A stretch of DNA of 64,000 nucleotides from Cupriavidus laharis (lineage in GTDB: Bacteria; Pseudomonadota; Gammaproteobacteria; Burkholderiales; Burkholderiaceae), in assembly GCF_914271435.1 (NCBI RefSeq), contig NZ_CAJZAI010000009.1, positions 124,001-188,000 on the forward strand, written 5' to 3'. The notes beneath the pieces are model-generated. The model worked only from the letters and a program-made list of their open reading frames with translations. It did no database searches and was not told the DNA's origin. Position 1 is the first letter of the stretch, and each line of letters opens with the position of its first letter. Below, piece by piece: positions 44,869-53,706 of the stretch. The position numbers and the translations under genes were made by a program.

Positions 44869-45483
44869 ATGAGCGTCGATCAGCACGGGCAGAACCACGA
44901 AGCCGACAAGCGCTTCAACCGCGGCATGATGCTGCGGCTCGTGGTAATCGTCGGCGTGATGTTCGGGTTCGGCTACGCGCTGGTGCCGCTGTACAAGAAG
45001 ATTTGCGATCTCACCGGGATCAATGTGGTGACCACGCGCGAGCTGTATGGCGGCTCGCTCAAGAACACGCAGGTCGACACGAGCCGCACCATCACGGTGG
45101 AGTTCGATTCGAACGCGCGCGGGCCCTTTGCCTTCCGTCCGGTGAAGAACAGCATGGAAGTGCATCCGGGCGAGATGGCGACGATCGTCTACGAAGTGGC
45201 CAACGGACAGTCGCGCGACATCGCGGCGCAGGCGATCCCGAGCTACGCGCCCAAGCAGGCGACCGAGTACTTCAAGAAGCTCGAGTGCTTCTGCTTCAAG
45301 CAGCAGACGCTCAAGGCGAAGGAAGCGCGCGAGATGCCGGTGGTGTTCGTGATCGATCCGAAGCTGCCGAAGGATGTGAAGAACATCACGCTGTCGTACA
45401 CCTTCTTTGAAGTGGGTACGCCGGTGGCACAGGCACCGCAGGGTGAGCTGGATAGCCCGCCCGCGGCACGCAGCGGCGGCTGA
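44869..45483 (+). CDS. ctaG: Cytochrome c oxidase assembly protein CtaG/Cox11
   Basis: A 204-residue copper chaperone that loads the CuB site of subunit I. An N-terminal transmembrane helix (residues 21-40) anchors the periplasmic domain, and the copper-binding CFCF is at 140-143 (KKLECFCFKQQTLKAKEARE split by one residue). KKICDLTGINVVTTRELYGG is another family block. It begins 17 bases after the small-protein stop and is followed by the DUF2970 gene. Confidence 0.95.
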   Translation: MSVDQHGQNHEADKRFNRGMMLRLVVIVGVMFGFGYALVPLYKKICDLTGINVVTTRELYGGSLKNTQVDTSRTITVEFDSNARGPFAFRPVKNSMEVHPGEMATIVYEVANGQSRDIAAQAIPSYAPKQATEYFKKLECFCFKQQTLKAKEAREMPVVFVIDPKLPKDVKNITLSYTFFEVGTPVAQAPQGELDSPPAARSGG

Positions 45484-45520
45484 GGCAGGGTAGAAGCTGG
45501 GTAGAGGCAGAGGAGATGCC

Positions 45521-45745
45521 GTGGACGAACTGAAGGACGCGGTCAAGCGCAAGATGTCGTTCGTGCAGACCATGCGCGCGGTATTGTGGTCGTTCATCGG
45601 CCTGCGCAAGGGCGCGGCGCACGAGAACGACATGGCGAAGCTGAACCCGGTGCATGTGGTCATTGCCGGGGTGATCGCGGCAGCGGTGTTCATCGCGATC
45701 CTCATCACGATCGTACGTGCCGTGGTCAGTTCGGCCGCGGCATAG
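45521..45745 (+). CDS. DUF2970 small membrane protein
   Basis: A 74-residue protein with an amphipathic start (MSFVQTMRAVLWSFIGLRKG) and a C-terminal transmembrane helix (VVIAGVIAAAVFIAILITIVRA). It starts with GTG at 45521, preceded by AGAGGAGATGCC. DUF2970 genes commonly lie between ctaG and ctaE in betaproteobacterial oxidase clusters. Role unknown; probably accessory to the oxidase. Confidence 0.82.
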   Translation: MDELKDAVKRKMSFVQTMRAVLWSFIGLRKGAAHENDMAKLNPVHVVIAGVIAAAVFIAILITIVRAVVSSAAA

Positions 45746-45855
45746 CAGGGAAGTAGGGTAGACAGAAAAGCAGTGCGCGCCGGCAGCCAGGGAGGCAAGG
45801 CAAGCCGGACGCGCCGATAACGATTGAACCAAGACTCTGAGCTGGAGATAAAAGA

Positions 45856-46716
45856 ATGAGTGCGAATCGCGCAAACGCTCCGTACTACTTCGTACCGGGA
45901 CCGTCGCGCCACCCGATCACGGCAAGCTTCGGCCTGCTGATGACCGGCGCCGGCGCTGCCGGCTGGGTGAACGGACAGCACTGGGCGCCGTACCTGTGCG
46001 GCTTCGGCCTGCTGTGGTTCCTGTTCGTGCTCAAGAGCTGGTTTGGCGACGCCATCAGCGAATCCGAAGGTGGCATGTATGGCAAGAACATCGACCTGTC
46101 GTTCCGCTGGTCGATGGGCTGGTTCATCTTCTCCGAAGTGATGTTCTTCGCAGCGTTCTTCGGCGCGCTGTTCTATGCCCGCACCATCGCCATGCCGTGG
46201 CTGGGCGATCTCGACAACAAGATCCTGTGGCCCGACTTTGCCGCCGTGTGGCCCAACACCGGTCCGGCCGGCGTGGTGGAAAGCTTCCAGACCATGGGCC
46301 CGTGGCCGATCCCGACCATCAACACCGCACTGCTGCTGATGTCGGGCCTGACGCTGACCTGGGCGCACCACGCGCTGCTGGCCGGCAAGCGCAGCCAGGT
46401 GATCCAGGGCATGGTGCTGACCGTCCTGCTGGGCGCGATCTTCATGTGCCTGCAGGCCTACGAATACATGCACGCCTACTCGGAGCTGAACCTGAAGCTC
46501 ACCTCGGGCGTCTACGGCTCCACGTTCTTCCTGCTGACCGGTTTCCACGGCTTCCACGTGACCATGGGCGCGATCATGCTGACCGTGGTGCTGATCCGCG
46601 TGCTCAAGGGCCATTTCACGCCCGAGCACCACTTCGCGTTCGAAGGCGCCGCCTGGTACTGGCACTTCGTTGACGTGGTGTGGCTGTTCCTCTACGTCGT
46701 GGTGTACTGGCTGTAA
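45856..46716 (+). CDS. ctaE: Cytochrome c oxidase subunit III
   Basis: A 286-residue membrane subunit with about seven helices. Family motifs are YYFVPGPSRHPITASFG near the start, the aromatic and acidic FSEVMFFAAFFGALFYAR, and TGFHGFHVTMGAIMLTVVLI followed by WYWHFVDVVWLFLYVVVYW. It stabilises the oxidase and the proton-uptake side of subunit I. It follows the DUF2970 gene by 110 bases. A strong terminator is located 63 bases after its stop, ending the main operon. Confidence 0.96.
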   Translation: MSANRANAPYYFVPGPSRHPITASFGLLMTGAGAAGWVNGQHWAPYLCGFGLLWFLFVLKSWFGDAISESEGGMYGKNIDLSFRWSMGWFIFSEVMFFAAFFGALFYARTIAMPWLGDLDNKILWPDFAAVWPNTGPAGVVESFQTMGPWPIPTINTALLLMSGLTLTWAHHALLAGKRSQVIQGMVLTVLLGAIFMCLQAYEYMHAYSELNLKLTSGVYGSTFFLLTGFHGFHVTMGAIMLTVVLIRVLKGHFTPEHHFAFEGAAWYWHFVDVVWLFLYVVVYWL

Positions 46717-46779
46717 GCAGCAATTTGTCGTACCCGGCGGAAGGCCCGAAGCGCCTTGCGCCGCGGGACCACAAAACAG

Positions 46780-46822
46780 AAGCGCCGCAGGAGGGGAACC
46801 AGCCTGCGGCGCTTGTTTTTTT
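46780..46822 (+). terminator. Terminator of the ctaC-ctaE operon
   Basis: AAGCGCCGCAGG and CCTGCGGCGCTT form a perfect 12-bp stem with an 11-base loop, then GTTTTTTTT. It separates ctaE from the convergent DUF2909 gene. Confidence 0.88.
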
Positions 46823-46836
46823 GCGGTTTCCGGAAT

Positions 46837-47046
46837 CTACGGATTCATGCGGATGCCGGTGCTGTGGATCCAGCCCATCCAGTGCGAGAACAGGATGAAC
46901 AGGAACAGCGCCACCGAGAAGCCTACGCGGAACATCAGCGAGCGCATCATGTTCGGCGTCCTGCCGCGGTCGCGCATCATGAAGAACAGGGCCGAGGCCA
47001 GGCTGCCGATGATCAGGAGAAAGGCGACGATGATGACAAAGCGCAT
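46837..47046 (-). CDS. DUF2909 twin transmembrane protein
   Basis: A 69-residue protein with two membrane helices (FVIIVAFLLIIGSLASALFFM and VGFSVALFLFILFSHWMGWI) joined by a basic loop MRDRGRTPNMMRSLMFR. This is the DUF2909 (twin transmembrane) family, usually encoded between ctaE and SURF1 in this group. It is on the opposite strand from both. Function unknown. Confidence 0.82.
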   Translation of the reverse strand: MRFVIIVAFLLIIGSLASALFFMMRDRGRTPNMMRSLMFRVGFSVALFLFILFSHWMGWIHSTGIRMNP

Positions 47047-47148
47047 GGCGGGGCAGGCTGGCCGCGGTACGTGCCGCGGGCTCGTTGGCGGAAAGTGCCA
47101 TTATCGCATCGCCGGCATCGCACGATACCTGCCGGCCGGAGTCTTCCG

Positions 47149-47904
47149 ATGAAGTTCTGGCGTGCCCTCAGCCCCGTGCCGACCGCTGCGGCCGCGGTGG
47201 TGATCGCAGTGACATGCGCGCTGGGCAACTGGCAGCTCAACCGCGCGCACGAGAAGCTCGCGCGCGCCGAACGGCTGCAGATGCTGGCCGCGCAGACGCC
47301 GGTGACGCTGACCTCCGCGCCCCCGCCGGGTCCCCTGGCCGACCGCACCGTGCGCGTGACCGGCCGTTTTGAGGCAGACCGGACCGTCTTGTTGGATAAT
47401 CGCCCCCACGGCAATGGCACCGACAGCCGCGCCGGCTTCCTGGTGCTCACGCCCCTGCAGATCCGGAGTGACGGTGGCGCCGCGCGCAGCGTGCTGATAT
47501 TGCGTGGCTGGCTGCCGCGCGATGCCCAGGACCGCACGCGTATTGCGCCATTCCCGACGCCGGCCGGCGAGGTGACCATCGAAGGCACGGCACTCGCGGC
47601 TGTGCCCAAGGTCTATAGCCTCGGCCAGCCTGCCAGCGCGGAAGCCGGTCACAGGATTCGCCAGAACGTGGACCTGGCCGCCTATGCAGCAGAAACCGGC
47701 ATGGCGTTGCAGCCGCTTGTGATCGAGCAGCGCACCGACACCGGCGACGGCCTCGCGCGCGACTGGGCGCCGGCCGACCTCGGGGCCGACCGGCACTACG
47801 GCTATGCCTTCCAGTGGTTCGGGCTGGCCGCGCTGACGCTGGTGCTGCTGATCGTGCTGGGTTGGCGCCGCGCGCGCCGGCTTGCCAGCGCAGGACCCAC
47901 TTGA
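47149..47904 (+). CDS. SURF1 family cytochrome oxidase biogenesis protein
   Basis: A 251-residue membrane protein. An N-terminal helix (TAAAAVVIAVTCALGNWQLNR) and a C-terminal helix (FQWFGLAALTLVLLIVLGWRR) flank a periplasmic domain. GNWQLNRAHEKLAR, ADRTVRVTGRFEADRTVLLDN and the terminal DRHYGYAFQWFGLA are SURF1 signatures. SURF1 assists insertion of heme a into oxidase. The ATG at 47149 is used, as the upstream frame lacks homology. Confidence 0.9.
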   Translation: MKFWRALSPVPTAAAAVVIAVTCALGNWQLNRAHEKLARAERLQMLAAQTPVTLTSAPPPGPLADRTVRVTGRFEADRTVLLDNRPHGNGTDSRAGFLVLTPLQIRSDGGAARSVLILRGWLPRDAQDRTRIAPFPTPAGEVTIEGTALAAVPKVYSLGQPASAEAGHRIRQNVDLAAYAAETGMALQPLVIEQRTDTGDGLARDWAPADLGADRHYGYAFQWFGLAALTLVLLIVLGWRRARRLASAGPT

Positions 47905-47977
47905 CGGCCATCAGGCCACGGACAACAGGCGCGCGCCACCGGGCGGGCGCCACGACAAACGAACGACAGACGTACGC

Positions 47978-48634
47978 ATGCCACACCAAGACTCCGCCCC
48001 GGCCCCGGCCGGCACGGCATCTCCGCCGGACTCGCGCATCGACGCGCGCACGCGCCGCGGCCGCATCCAGATGCTGCTGCTGTTGCTGGTGTGCGCATCG
48101 CCGGTGATTGCGTCCTACCTGACCTTCTACGTCTTCAAGCCGACCGGCGGCGCTACCAACTACGGCGCGCTGATCGATCCGCAGCGTCCGATGCCGGCCG
48201 TGCGCGTCGCCAACGAGCGCGCCGAGGCCGTGCCGCTCGAAAGCTTCCGCGGCAAGTGGCTGCTGGTGACGGCCGACCCGTCGGCCTGCGATGAAGCCTG
48301 TGCGAAGAAGCTCTTCACCATCCGCCAGATCCGCGCGGGCCAGGGCCAGGATCGCGAGCGCATTGTGCCGGTCTGGCTGATCACGGACGAGGGCGCCGTC
48401 GATGAGCGATTGTCCGCGGCCTACAACGAGCCCTATGCCGGCGTGCGCTTCCTGCGTATTCCGCCTGATGTGGCGCGGCAATGGCTGCCTGCTGCCGAGG
48501 GCAGCCGAATCGAAGACACCATCTTCCTGGTCGATCCGCTTGGCAACCTGATGATGCGCTTCCCGAAAGACCCTGATCCCAAGAAGATGAGCGGCGACCT
48601 CAAGAAGCTGCTCCGGGTCTCGCGCATCGGCTGA
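47978..48634 (+). CDS. SCO-like thioredoxin-fold protein of the oxidase cluster
   Basis: A 218-residue protein with one N-terminal helix (IQMLLLLLVCASPVIASYLTFYVF, residues about 30-53) and a thioredoxin-like domain. The CxxxC pair is Cys104 and Cys108 in DPSACDEACAKKLFTIRQIR, as in SCO copper proteins, and the end is DTIFLVDPLGNLMMRFP. I see no obvious SCO histidine ligand. It probably helps copper or heme delivery to the oxidase. It sits between the SURF1 gene and ctaA, close to both. Confidence 0.8.
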   Translation: MPHQDSAPAPAGTASPPDSRIDARTRRGRIQMLLLLLVCASPVIASYLTFYVFKPTGGATNYGALIDPQRPMPAVRVANERAEAVPLESFRGKWLLVTADPSACDEACAKKLFTIRQIRAGQGQDRERIVPVWLITDEGAVDERLSAAYNEPYAGVRFLRIPPDVARQWLPAAEGSRIEDTIFLVDPLGNLMMRFPKDPDPKKMSGDLKKLLRVSRIG

Positions 48635-48655
48635 GGGGCCTGAGGGACGACACGC

Positions 48656-49759
48656 ATGCTGCTTCAACTCGCCATCATCGGCATCCTGATCGCGCTGTTC
48701 CCGATCTCGTATGTCCTGGTCCGCGGCGACCGCAACAAGTACCGCAAGCTGGTCTGGATCACCGCGTTCCTGACGCTGGACCTGATCATGTTCGGCAGCT
48801 TTACGCGGCTGACCGATTCCGGCCTCGGCTGCCCGGACTGGCCGGGCTGCTACGGCCATTCCAACCCGCATGCGGCCATGGAGCCGATCCACGCCGCCGA
48901 GACTGCGCTGCCGAGCGGCCCGGTCACGCTCGCCAAGGCGTGGATCGAGATGATCCACCGCTATTTCGCCATGGCGGTGGGCGTGCTGATCATCACGCTG
49001 ATGGTGCTGGCGTGGGTCAAGCGCAAGGAGCTGAAGCAGTCGCCGTGGTTTGCCACCGGCGTGCTGCTGCTGGTATGCGTGCAGGGTGCGTTCGGTGCCT
49101 TTACCGTGACGATGAAGCTGCAGCCCATCATCGTCGTCACGCACCTGCTGCTCGGCATGAGCCTGCTGGCGGCGCTGATCTGGCTCGGCTCGCGCAATGA
49201 TCCGCCGCACCCTGTGGCGCCGCAGGCGGGAGCGCTGCGCTGGCCGGCGCGCGTGGCGCTGCTGCTGCTGGTGATCCAGATTTTCCTGGGAGGATGGGTC
49301 AGCACCAACTACGCGGTGATGGCGTGTACGGATTTCCCGCTGTGCAATGGCCAGCTCGTGCCGGAGATGGATTTCACGCACGGCTTCACGCTGTGGCGCC
49401 AGCTCGGCATGACCGCTGATGGCGACTACATTCCGCACGCGGCACTGGTGGCCATCCACTGGGTGCACCGCTGCTTTGCCGTGGTCGTGCTGGGCTACCT
49501 GGCGTGGTTCGGCCTGCGTGCACGCAGGCTGGAAGGGCTTGGCGGCGCGTCGTGCTGGCTGCTGGCCGTGCTGGCGCTGCAGCTCGCCACCGGTCTATCG
49601 AACATCGTACTGGACTGGCCGCTGGTGGCCGCCGTCGCGCACAACGGAGGGGCCGCGGTGCTCCTGCTGCTGCTGGTGCGACTCAACTACAATATAGGGC
49701 TCGCGACCCGGCCCGCCGGCGCTGCTTCCAGCGTGCCGACTGCCGCTCGCGCCACATGA
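48656..49759 (+). CDS. ctaA: Heme A synthase (CtaA/Cox15)
   Basis: A 367-residue membrane enzyme that oxidises heme o to heme a. Eight helices are predicted. Family segments are [41 protein letters not shown] with a heme-ligand histidine, [38 protein letters not shown] and [20 protein letters not shown]. The stop overlaps the ctaB start by four bases (ATGA), so the two are coupled. Confidence 0.95.
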   Translation: MLLQLAIIGILIALFPISYVLVRGDRNKYRKLVWITAFLTLDLIMFGSFTRLTDSGLGCPDWPGCYGHSNPHAAMEPIHAAETALPSGPVTLAKAWIEMIHRYFAMAVGVLIITLMVLAWVKRKELKQSPWFATGVLLLVCVQGAFGAFTVTMKLQPIIVVTHLLLGMSLLAALIWLGSRNDPPHPVAPQAGALRWPARVALLLLVIQIFLGGWVSTNYAVMACTDFPLCNGQLVPEMDFTHGFTLWRQLGMTADGDYIPHAALVAIHWVHRCFAVVVLGYLAWFGLRARRLEGLGGASCWLLAVLALQLATGLSNIVLDWPLVAAVAHNGGAAVLLLLLVRLNYNIGLATRPAGAASSVPTAARAT

Positions 49760-50691
49760 AAGACAAACTCCCTCCCGTGGCAACCGCAACACAATCCCAT
49801 CCCGTAGGCCGGGTGCGTCACCTGGTCCGCCAGTATGCCGCCCTGACCAAGCCGCGCGTGACGCAGCTCGCGGTGTTCTGCGCCATCATCGGCATGTTCC
49901 TGGCCACGCCGGGCATGGTGCCCTGGCGCGTACTGATCGGCGGCGCCGCAGGCATCTGGCTGCTGGCCGGGGCCGCGTTCGCCATCAACTGCCTGGTCGA
50001 GCAGAAGATCGACGCGCTGATGCGCCGCACGGCCTGGCGCCCGTCGGCCACTGGCGAGATCACCACCACCCAGACGCTGATCTTCTCGGCCATCCTGGGT
50101 GGCGCCGGTATGTGGCTGCTGCACGTGTTCGCCAACGACCTGACGATGTGGCTGACCTTCGCCACCTTCCTGGGCTATGCCGTCGTCTACACCATCCTGC
50201 TCAAGCCGGCCACGCCGCAGAACATCGTCATCGGTGGACTGTCGGGCGCCATGCCGCCGGCATTGGGCTGGGCAGCCGTGGCCAACGACGTGCCGGCCGA
50301 GGCCTGGTTCCTGGTGTTGATCATCTTCACCTGGACCCCGCCGCACTTCTGGGCGCTGGCGTTGTACCGCCGCGCGGACTACGCCAAGTCCGGGCTGCCG
50401 ATGCTGCCGATCACGCACGGCGAGAAGTACACGCTGCTCAACATCCTGCTGTACACGCTGGTCATGATCGCCGCGACGCTGCTGCCGTTCGTCTACGGCA
50501 TGAGCGGCTACATCTACCTGGCCAGCGCGCTGGTGCTGGGCGCCTGGTTCCTGAAATATTCGTGGACGCTGTACTGCAACTACTCGGACGAACTGGCGCA
50601 GCGCACTTTCCGTTTCTCGATCCTCTACCTGTCGCTGCTGTTCGCGGTGCTGCTGGTCGATCACTACTTCAAGTTCGTGCCCCAGGTCTGA
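49756..50691 (+). CDS. ctaB: Protoheme IX farnesyltransferase (heme O synthase)
   Basis: A 311-residue UbiA-family membrane prenyltransferase that adds a farnesyl group to heme b. The conserved aspartate-rich sequence is [19 protein letters not shown], with [24 protein letters not shown] and [23 protein letters not shown] split by short loops. About nine helices are present. The ATG at 49756 overlaps the ctaA stop. It supplies heme o to CtaA. Confidence 0.95.
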   Translation: MKDKLPPVATATQSHPVGRVRHLVRQYAALTKPRVTQLAVFCAIIGMFLATPGMVPWRVLIGGAAGIWLLAGAAFAINCLVEQKIDALMRRTAWRPSATGEITTTQTLIFSAILGGAGMWLLHVFANDLTMWLTFATFLGYAVVYTILLKPATPQNIVIGGLSGAMPPALGWAAVANDVPAEAWFLVLIIFTWTPPHFWALALYRRADYAKSGLPMLPITHGEKYTLLNILLYTLVMIAATLLPFVYGMSGYIYLASALVLGAWFLKYSWTLYCNYSDELAQRTFRFSILYLSLLFAVLLVDHYFKFVPQV

Positions 50692-50827
50692 GCGGCCTCG
50701 ATGTTCGCGGCCTGCGACATCTTGTCGCGGCCGCGGCGATGCCGGGCACGGATAGGCGATACTGTGTGCTGCCCTCGCCATCGCGCGTCGCAGCTGCCCT
50801 GCCGGCGCCCCCGACTTCCGATCTCGC

Positions 50828-51448
50828 ATGACCAAGCCAAGCCAATCCCACGGCCTTCTTGCCTCGTTCCGCCGCTTTGCGGCGCTGGCCTTCCTCGCCC
50901 TGGCCCTTGCCGCCTGTGGCCAGCAGAAGGCCTCGTTCCGCAACGTCGACATCAGCGGCGGGGCAGAGTTCGGCAAGGACTTCTCGCTGACCGACCACAA
51001 CGGCAAAGTCCGCACGATTGCCGACTTCAAGGGCAAGGTCGTTGTGATGTTCTTCGGCTACACGCATTGCCCGGATGTCTGTCCGACCACCATGGCTGAG
51101 CTCAAGGCGGTGATGGAGCAACTCGGGCCGGACGCCGACAAGGTCCAGGTGCTGTTCGTCACGGTGGATCCGGAGCGCGATACGCAGGCGCTGCTGGCGC
51201 AGTACGTGCCGGCCTTCGACCCGCGTTTCCTCGGAATGCGGCCGGCCGATGATGCCGCGCTGCAGAAGGTGGCCAAGGACTTCAAGGTGTACTACGCGAA
51301 GGTGCCGGGTACGTCGCCGAACAACTACACGATGGATCACTCGGCGGGTAGCTATGTGTTTGATACGGAAGGGCGGTTGAGGCTGTTCATCCGGCATGGG
51401 CAGGGGCCGGAGCCGATTGCTCACGATATCAAGCAGCTGCTGTCCTGA
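50828..51448 (+). CDS. SCO1/SenC family copper chaperone
   Basis: A 206-residue lipoprotein. The signal ends in a lipobox ALAACGQ with Cys30 as the lipidated residue. The copper site is Cys81 and Cys85 in THCPDVCPTTMAELK, with His171 in MDHSAGSYVF. SCO proteins load CuA of subunit II. It is the last gene of the oxidase cluster and is followed by a strong bidirectional terminator. Confidence 0.93.
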   Translation: MTKPSQSHGLLASFRRFAALAFLALALAACGQQKASFRNVDISGGAEFGKDFSLTDHNGKVRTIADFKGKVVVMFFGYTHCPDVCPTTMAELKAVMEQLGPDADKVQVLFVTVDPERDTQALLAQYVPAFDPRFLGMRPADDAALQKVAKDFKVYYAKVPGTSPNNYTMDHSAGSYVFDTEGRLRLFIRHGQGPEPIAHDIKQLLS

Positions 51449-51467
51449 GCGGGGCGGCGACAGCACG

Positions 51468-51500
51468 AAAAAAAGGCCGGTCGAGTGGACCGGCCTTTTG
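51468..51500. terminator. Bidirectional terminator between SCO and rpoH
   Basis: AAAAGGCCGGTC and GACCGGCCTTTT form a perfect 12-bp stem with a 5-base loop and A/T runs on both sides. It lies between convergent genes, 20 bases past the SCO stop and 36 bases past the rpoH stop. Confidence 0.88.
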
Positions 51501-51535
51501 CATGGTGCCTGCGGATAACCAGGCGCCGGAAGCGA

Positions 51536-52465
51536 TCAGGCAAACGCCTGCAACGCCCCCTTCATCTTCTTCATCGCCGCCGCCTCGATCTGGCGGATCC
51601 GCTCGGCCGACACGCCGAATTCATCGGCCAGCTCATGCAGCGTGGCACCACCCGAGCCGTCGTCCTCGACATTCAGCCAGCGCGCTTCGATGATGCGGCG
51701 GCTGCGTGCGTCCAGGCGCGTCAGCGCCTCTTCCAGCCCCTCGACCTGCATGCGGTCCTGGCGCTTGGCTTCCAGCACGCGCGTGGGTTCGTTGTGGTTG
51801 TCCGCCAGGTAGGCGATCGGGGCGAACTCTTCCTCGCCATCGTCGACCTGGCCTTCGAGCGCGAGATCGCCACCCGACAGGCGGGTTTCCATCTCCATCA
51901 CTTCTTCGGGCTTGACGTTGAGGTCGCGCGCGACGGCTTCGATCTGCTCCGGCGTGAAGGTGTGGGAGCCCTGCTTGTGGCTGCGCAGGTTGAAGAACAG
52001 CTTGCGCTGGGCCTTGGTGGTCGCCACCTTGACCATGCGCCAGTTCTTCAGCACATATTCGTGGATCTCGGCCTTGATCCAGTGCATCGCGTACGACACC
52101 AGGCGTACGCCCTGGTCCGGGTCGAAGCGCTTCACGGCCTTCATCAGGCCAATATTGCCTTCCTGGATCAGGTCGGCGTGCGGCAGCCCGTATCCCAGGT
52201 ACTGGCGTGCGATCGACACCACCAAGCGCAGATGGGACATCACCATCTGGCGTGCGGCGTCGACGGAATCATGGTCGCGCAGTTCGCGCGCGAGGCGTTG
52301 CTCTTCCTCCGCGGTGAGCAGGGGAATGCGGTGTACGGCCTGGATATAGCTTTCCAGGTTGCCCACGGTGGCCGGGAAGGTCAATGCAAAGCTTCCGGCC
52401 TGCTTGGGCGCCGTCGGCAGACGGCTGTTCATCAGGGTTTGGTCGGCAGACAAGACTGCGTTCAC
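51536..52465 (-). CDS. rpoH: RNA polymerase sigma-32 factor RpoH
   Basis: A 309-residue heat-shock sigma factor. Region 2 is MVMSHLRLVVSIARQYLGYG followed by DLIQEGNIGLMKAVKRFDP and VRLVSYAMHWIKAEIHEYVL. The RpoH box, QRKLFFNLRS, is intact. Region 4 ends EFGVSAERIRQIEAAAMKKMK. It directs transcription of chaperones and proteases. A CIRCE element lies 80 bases upstream, so HrcA would also control it. Confidence 0.96.
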   Translation of the reverse strand: MNAVLSADQTLMNSRLPTAPKQAGSFALTFPATVGNLESYIQAVHRIPLLTAEEEQRLARELRDHDSVDAARQMVMSHLRLVVSIARQYLGYGLPHADLIQEGNIGLMKAVKRFDPDQGVRLVSYAMHWIKAEIHEYVLKNWRMVKVATTKAQRKLFFNLRSHKQGSHTFTPEQIEAVARDLNVKPEEVMEMETRLSGGDLALEGQVDDGEEEFAPIAYLADNHNEPTRVLEAKRQDRMQVEGLEEALTRLDARSRRIIEARWLNVEDDGSGGATLHELADEFGVSAERIRQIEAAAMKKMKGALQAFA

Positions 52466-52544
52466 TCAATTGCTCCTTTCGCATCCGGCGGTTCGGTTGC
52501 CGGCGTGCCGATCCGGGTGGGAAGGCACGGCATTGCAACACATC

Positions 52545-52571
52545 TTAGCACTCAAGCCGGGTGAGTGCTAA
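52545..52571. promoter_or_regulatory. CIRCE element (HrcA operator) upstream of rpoH
   Basis: TTAGCACTC, nine bases, GAGTGCTAA: an exact match to the CIRCE consensus inverted repeat including the spacer. It lies 80-106 bases before the rpoH start. On the minus strand TTAGCA and TAAGAT (18-base spacing) within it could be promoter hexamers. The element is normally found at groESL and dnaK, so its presence at rpoH is notable. Confidence 0.92.
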
Positions 52572-52618
52572 TTGGAGTTCCTAAGGCGTCGATAGTTCCT
52601 GATGATTGTCATCTATCT

Positions 52619-52647
52619 TTGAATAGCCTTATATCTATCAAGATACT
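52619..52647 (+). promoter_or_regulatory. Possible promoter of the pirin gene
   Basis: TTGAAT (52619) and GATACT (52642) are separated by 17 bases on the plus strand, with transcription toward the pirin gene at 52812. The hexamers are moderate matches. Confidence 0.35.
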
Positions 52648-52707
52648 CACGCTGCACATCGGCAAGCCGGACACCTCTGGTTAGAGACCGGCCGGCCTTC
52701 TCGGTTC

Positions 52708-52757
52708 GCACTGTCAGGCGGGATACTGTATTACGCCACCCGCTACACTGACAGTGC
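52708..52757. other. Long inverted repeat upstream of the pirin gene
   Basis: GCACTGTCAG and CTGACAGTGC are perfect 10-bp arms 30 bases apart, with an inner pair GCGGG / CCCGC. As RNA it would form a two-part hairpin 55 bases before the pirin start; as DNA it could bind a dimeric regulator. No T run follows, so it is not a standard terminator. Confidence 0.5.
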
Positions 52758-52811
52758 TGGCGCGAGCACCGCCACAGCCCACAAGAGCCTGCCTCACGAC
52801 CCGGAGGACCT

Positions 52812-53687
52812 ATGTCTGCCATCGAACACTTGCTCAAGCCTCACGTGCGAGACCTGGGCGATTTCACCGTGCGCCGGCTGCTGCCCGCGGCGGCTACCCA
52901 GACGGTCGGCCCGTTCATCTTCTTCGATCATATGGGCCCGGTGACGCTGCCACCCGGGCAGGGCGCGGATGTGCGTCCGCATCCTCATATCGGCCTGGCA
53001 ACGGTCACGTACCTGTTCGATGGGGAGATCATGCACCGGGACAGTCTCGGCAGCGAACAGCTCATCCGTCCCGGTGACGTGAACTGGATGACCGCCGGAA
53101 ACGGCATCGTCCATTCCGAGCGCTCGCCCGAATCCGTGCGCAAGGCGGGCGCGCGCCTGCATGGCATCCAGACCTGGGTGGCGCTGCCGAAGGGCCATGA
53201 GACCGTGGAGCCGTCGTTCTTTCATCATCCGGGCGCCACGCTGCCCAAGATCGAGCTGCCTGGCGTGCGCATGACGGTGATTGCCGGAGATGCCTTCGGC
53301 AAGACTTCCCCGGTCAAGGTATTCAGCCGCACGCTGTATGTGGCGATCGAGATGGATGCCGGTGCAAGCCTGGAGATCCCGCCCGAGCATGCCGAGCGGG
53401 GCATCTACCCGGTTGACGGCAGTGTTGCACTCGACGCGGAGGTGCTGCCGGCAGAGCATATGGTGGTGCTCGCGCCCGGCCAGACGGTCACGCTGACCGC
53501 CACCGTGCCATCGCGCGTGATGCTGCTGGGCGGCGATCCCACCGACGGGCGGCGCCATATCTTCTGGAACTTCGTGGCCAGCAGCAAAGAGGCGATCGAA
53601 GCCGCATCGCAGCGCTGGGAGGACGACCAGTTCCCGCACGTCCCCGGCGAAACCGAACGCATTCCGCTGCCGCCCCGCAAGCCCTGA
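52812..53687 (+). CDS. Pirin family protein
   Basis: A 291-residue bicupin. The N-terminal cupin carries the metal ligands in DVRPHPHIGLATVTYLFDGE and MTAGNGIVHSE; the second cupin is degenerate (AERGIYPVDGSVALD). The FIFFDHMGPVTLPPG block is typical of pirins. Some pirins are quercetin dioxygenases and others act as regulators; I cannot tell which. It stands alone between rpoH and the nitrate region. The gap upstream holds the CIRCE element and the inverted repeat. Confidence 0.88.
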   Translation: MSAIEHLLKPHVRDLGDFTVRRLLPAAATQTVGPFIFFDHMGPVTLPPGQGADVRPHPHIGLATVTYLFDGEIMHRDSLGSEQLIRPGDVNWMTAGNGIVHSERSPESVRKAGARLHGIQTWVALPKGHETVEPSFFHHPGATLPKIELPGVRMTVIAGDAFGKTSPVKVFSRTLYVAIEMDAGASLEIPPEHAERGIYPVDGSVALDAEVLPAEHMVVLAPGQTVTLTATVPSRVMLLGGDPTDGRRHIFWNFVASSKEAIEAASQRWEDDQFPHVPGETERIPLPPRKP

Positions 53688-53706
53688 GGGGCGGACTTGG
53701 CGCCGG

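Noticed and set aside
52466..52811. A small minus-strand frame (52613-52837) upstream of rpoH.
   Set aside because: It overlaps the start of the pirin gene and the long inverted repeat, lacks a ribosome binding site, and has no recognisable motif.
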